DNA from: Bacteroidota bacterium | Lineage (GTDB): Bacteria; Bacteroidota; Bacteroidia; B-17B0; Aurantibacillaceae | Direction of reading: 5' to 3' | Assembly (NCBI GenBank): GCA_947449125.1 | Contig: CANFQR010000092.1 | Location: 1-6,246 of the forward strand | DNA: 6,246 nucleotides | Shown here: positions 5,956-6,246 of the stretch, one piece after another | How positions within the stretch are numbered: position 1 is the stretch's first letter | Layout of the letters: every line of letters begins with the position of its first letter | Program-made: the position numbers and the translations under genes | Notes under the pieces: model-generated | Databases searched by the model: none | What the model was told of the DNA's origin: nothing | Seen by the model: the letters and a program-made list of their open reading frames with translations, nothing else

Positions 5956-6008
5956 TTTTAAGATGGGCTTATATTAACATTTTTATTAATCAAGGAATAT
6001 CTTTAAAA
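5956..6008. repeat. Imperfect inverted repeat in the gap after the rightmost gene
   Basis: TTTTAAGAT (5956-5964) pairs with ATCTTTAAAA (5999-6008) with one bulged base. Inside, CTT (5968-5970) can pair with AAG (5992-5994) and ATTAA (5973-5977) with TTAAT (5986-5990), around an 8-base loop. It lies between the stop at 6021 and the promoter-like box at 5929-5936, so it may end the rightmost transcript. There is no clear U tract on the minus strand, so function is uncertain. Confidence 0.35.
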
Positions 6009-6020
6009 TAATAAAAAATG

Positions 6021-6245
6021 TTACTGCTTCATTTTTCGGTATACATTAATTAATGTTTCAGGGATGATTTTTTTTAGCAGCTCTTTATAAAACGAAGGTT
6101 TTTTACCTACCAAATCTAGTGTCTTGAAGTAAGAACTTATTTTTTTTAAGGCATTTTTATTTTCTTCGATTTTTATATCGGTAAAAAAAACAGGTTTGTT
6201 TTTAGGAATAGTAGTGTAAACATCTGTTTCTCCTGGATGAGAGCC
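6021..6245 (-). CDS. C-terminal 74 residues of an unrecognised protein (5' end outside window)
   Basis: The minus-strand frame is open from the window edge to a TAA at 6021-6023. It gives 74 residues beginning GSHPGETDVYTT and ending LINVYRKMKQ. The stretch has protein-like composition: a Gly-His-Pro-Gly-Glu turn, a strand PVFFTD, and Lys-rich amphipathic helices (NALKKISSYF, FYKELLKKIIPETLINVY). No start codon is needed because the gene continues past the edge. I do not recognise the family. The basic C-terminal tail recalls the ends of some glycosyltransferases and deacetylases, but this is not enough for a call. A roughly 95-bp gap with an imperfect hairpin separates it from the next gene. 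Confidence 0.7.
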   Translation of the reverse strand, partial: GSHPGETDVYTTIPKNKPVFFTDIKIEENKNALKKISSYFKTLDLVGKKPSFYKELLKKIIPETLINVYRKMKQ

Positions 6246-6246
6246 G

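Overview
The window is a strongly A+T-rich bacterial chromosome segment, most likely from the Bacteroidota (Flavobacteriia/Sphingobacteriia-like). The clues are start codons preceded by A/T-only leaders with no Shine-Dalgarno sequence, two perfect matches to the Bacteroidota -7 promoter box TAnnTTTG just before start codons, a DUF3127 SSB-like protein, and a small lipoprotein with a cytochrome-like CX4CH motif. The species cannot be fixed from this sequence.

Layout: one plus-strand gene enters from the left and ends at 325. It is the C-terminal part of what looks like a beta-lactamase-related serine hydrolase. Everything else is on the minus strand. In transcription order from right to left these are: the C-terminal 74 residues of an unrecognised protein (6021-6245); a conserved-looking acidic protein of unknown function with a TTG start (5355-5924); a class I SAM-dependent O-methyltransferase (4698-5333), 21 bp downstream and probably co-transcribed; a 173-bp promoter-bearing gap; an FMN-binding flavin reductase-family protein (3673-4524); the DUF3127 OB-fold protein with an SSB-type acidic tail (3246-3635); a clear intrinsic terminator; a type I L-asparaginase (2162-3193); a perfect 11-bp hairpin; a cystathionine beta-synthase-type PLP enzyme with a C-terminal CBS-domain pair (725-2095); and a cytochrome-c-like lipoprotein (322-666). 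The lipoprotein stop codon overlaps the stop of the plus-strand gene.

How the genes relate: this is mostly housekeeping metabolism (sulfur amino acid synthesis, asparagine breakdown, flavin or redox chemistry, methyl transfer, ssDNA handling). The string is not obviously one pathway. The terminator and promoter-like boxes suggest several short transcription units: 5924 to 4698, 4524 to 3246, then asparaginase, then CBS with or without the lipoprotein.

I see no mobile element, CRISPR array, tRNA or rRNA, and no convincing new multi-gene system. The points most worth a second look are the terminator that abuts the asparaginase start codon, the near-leaderless promoters, the TTG start of the unknown protein, the SSB-like tail on the DUF3127 protein, and the CX4CH lipoprotein.
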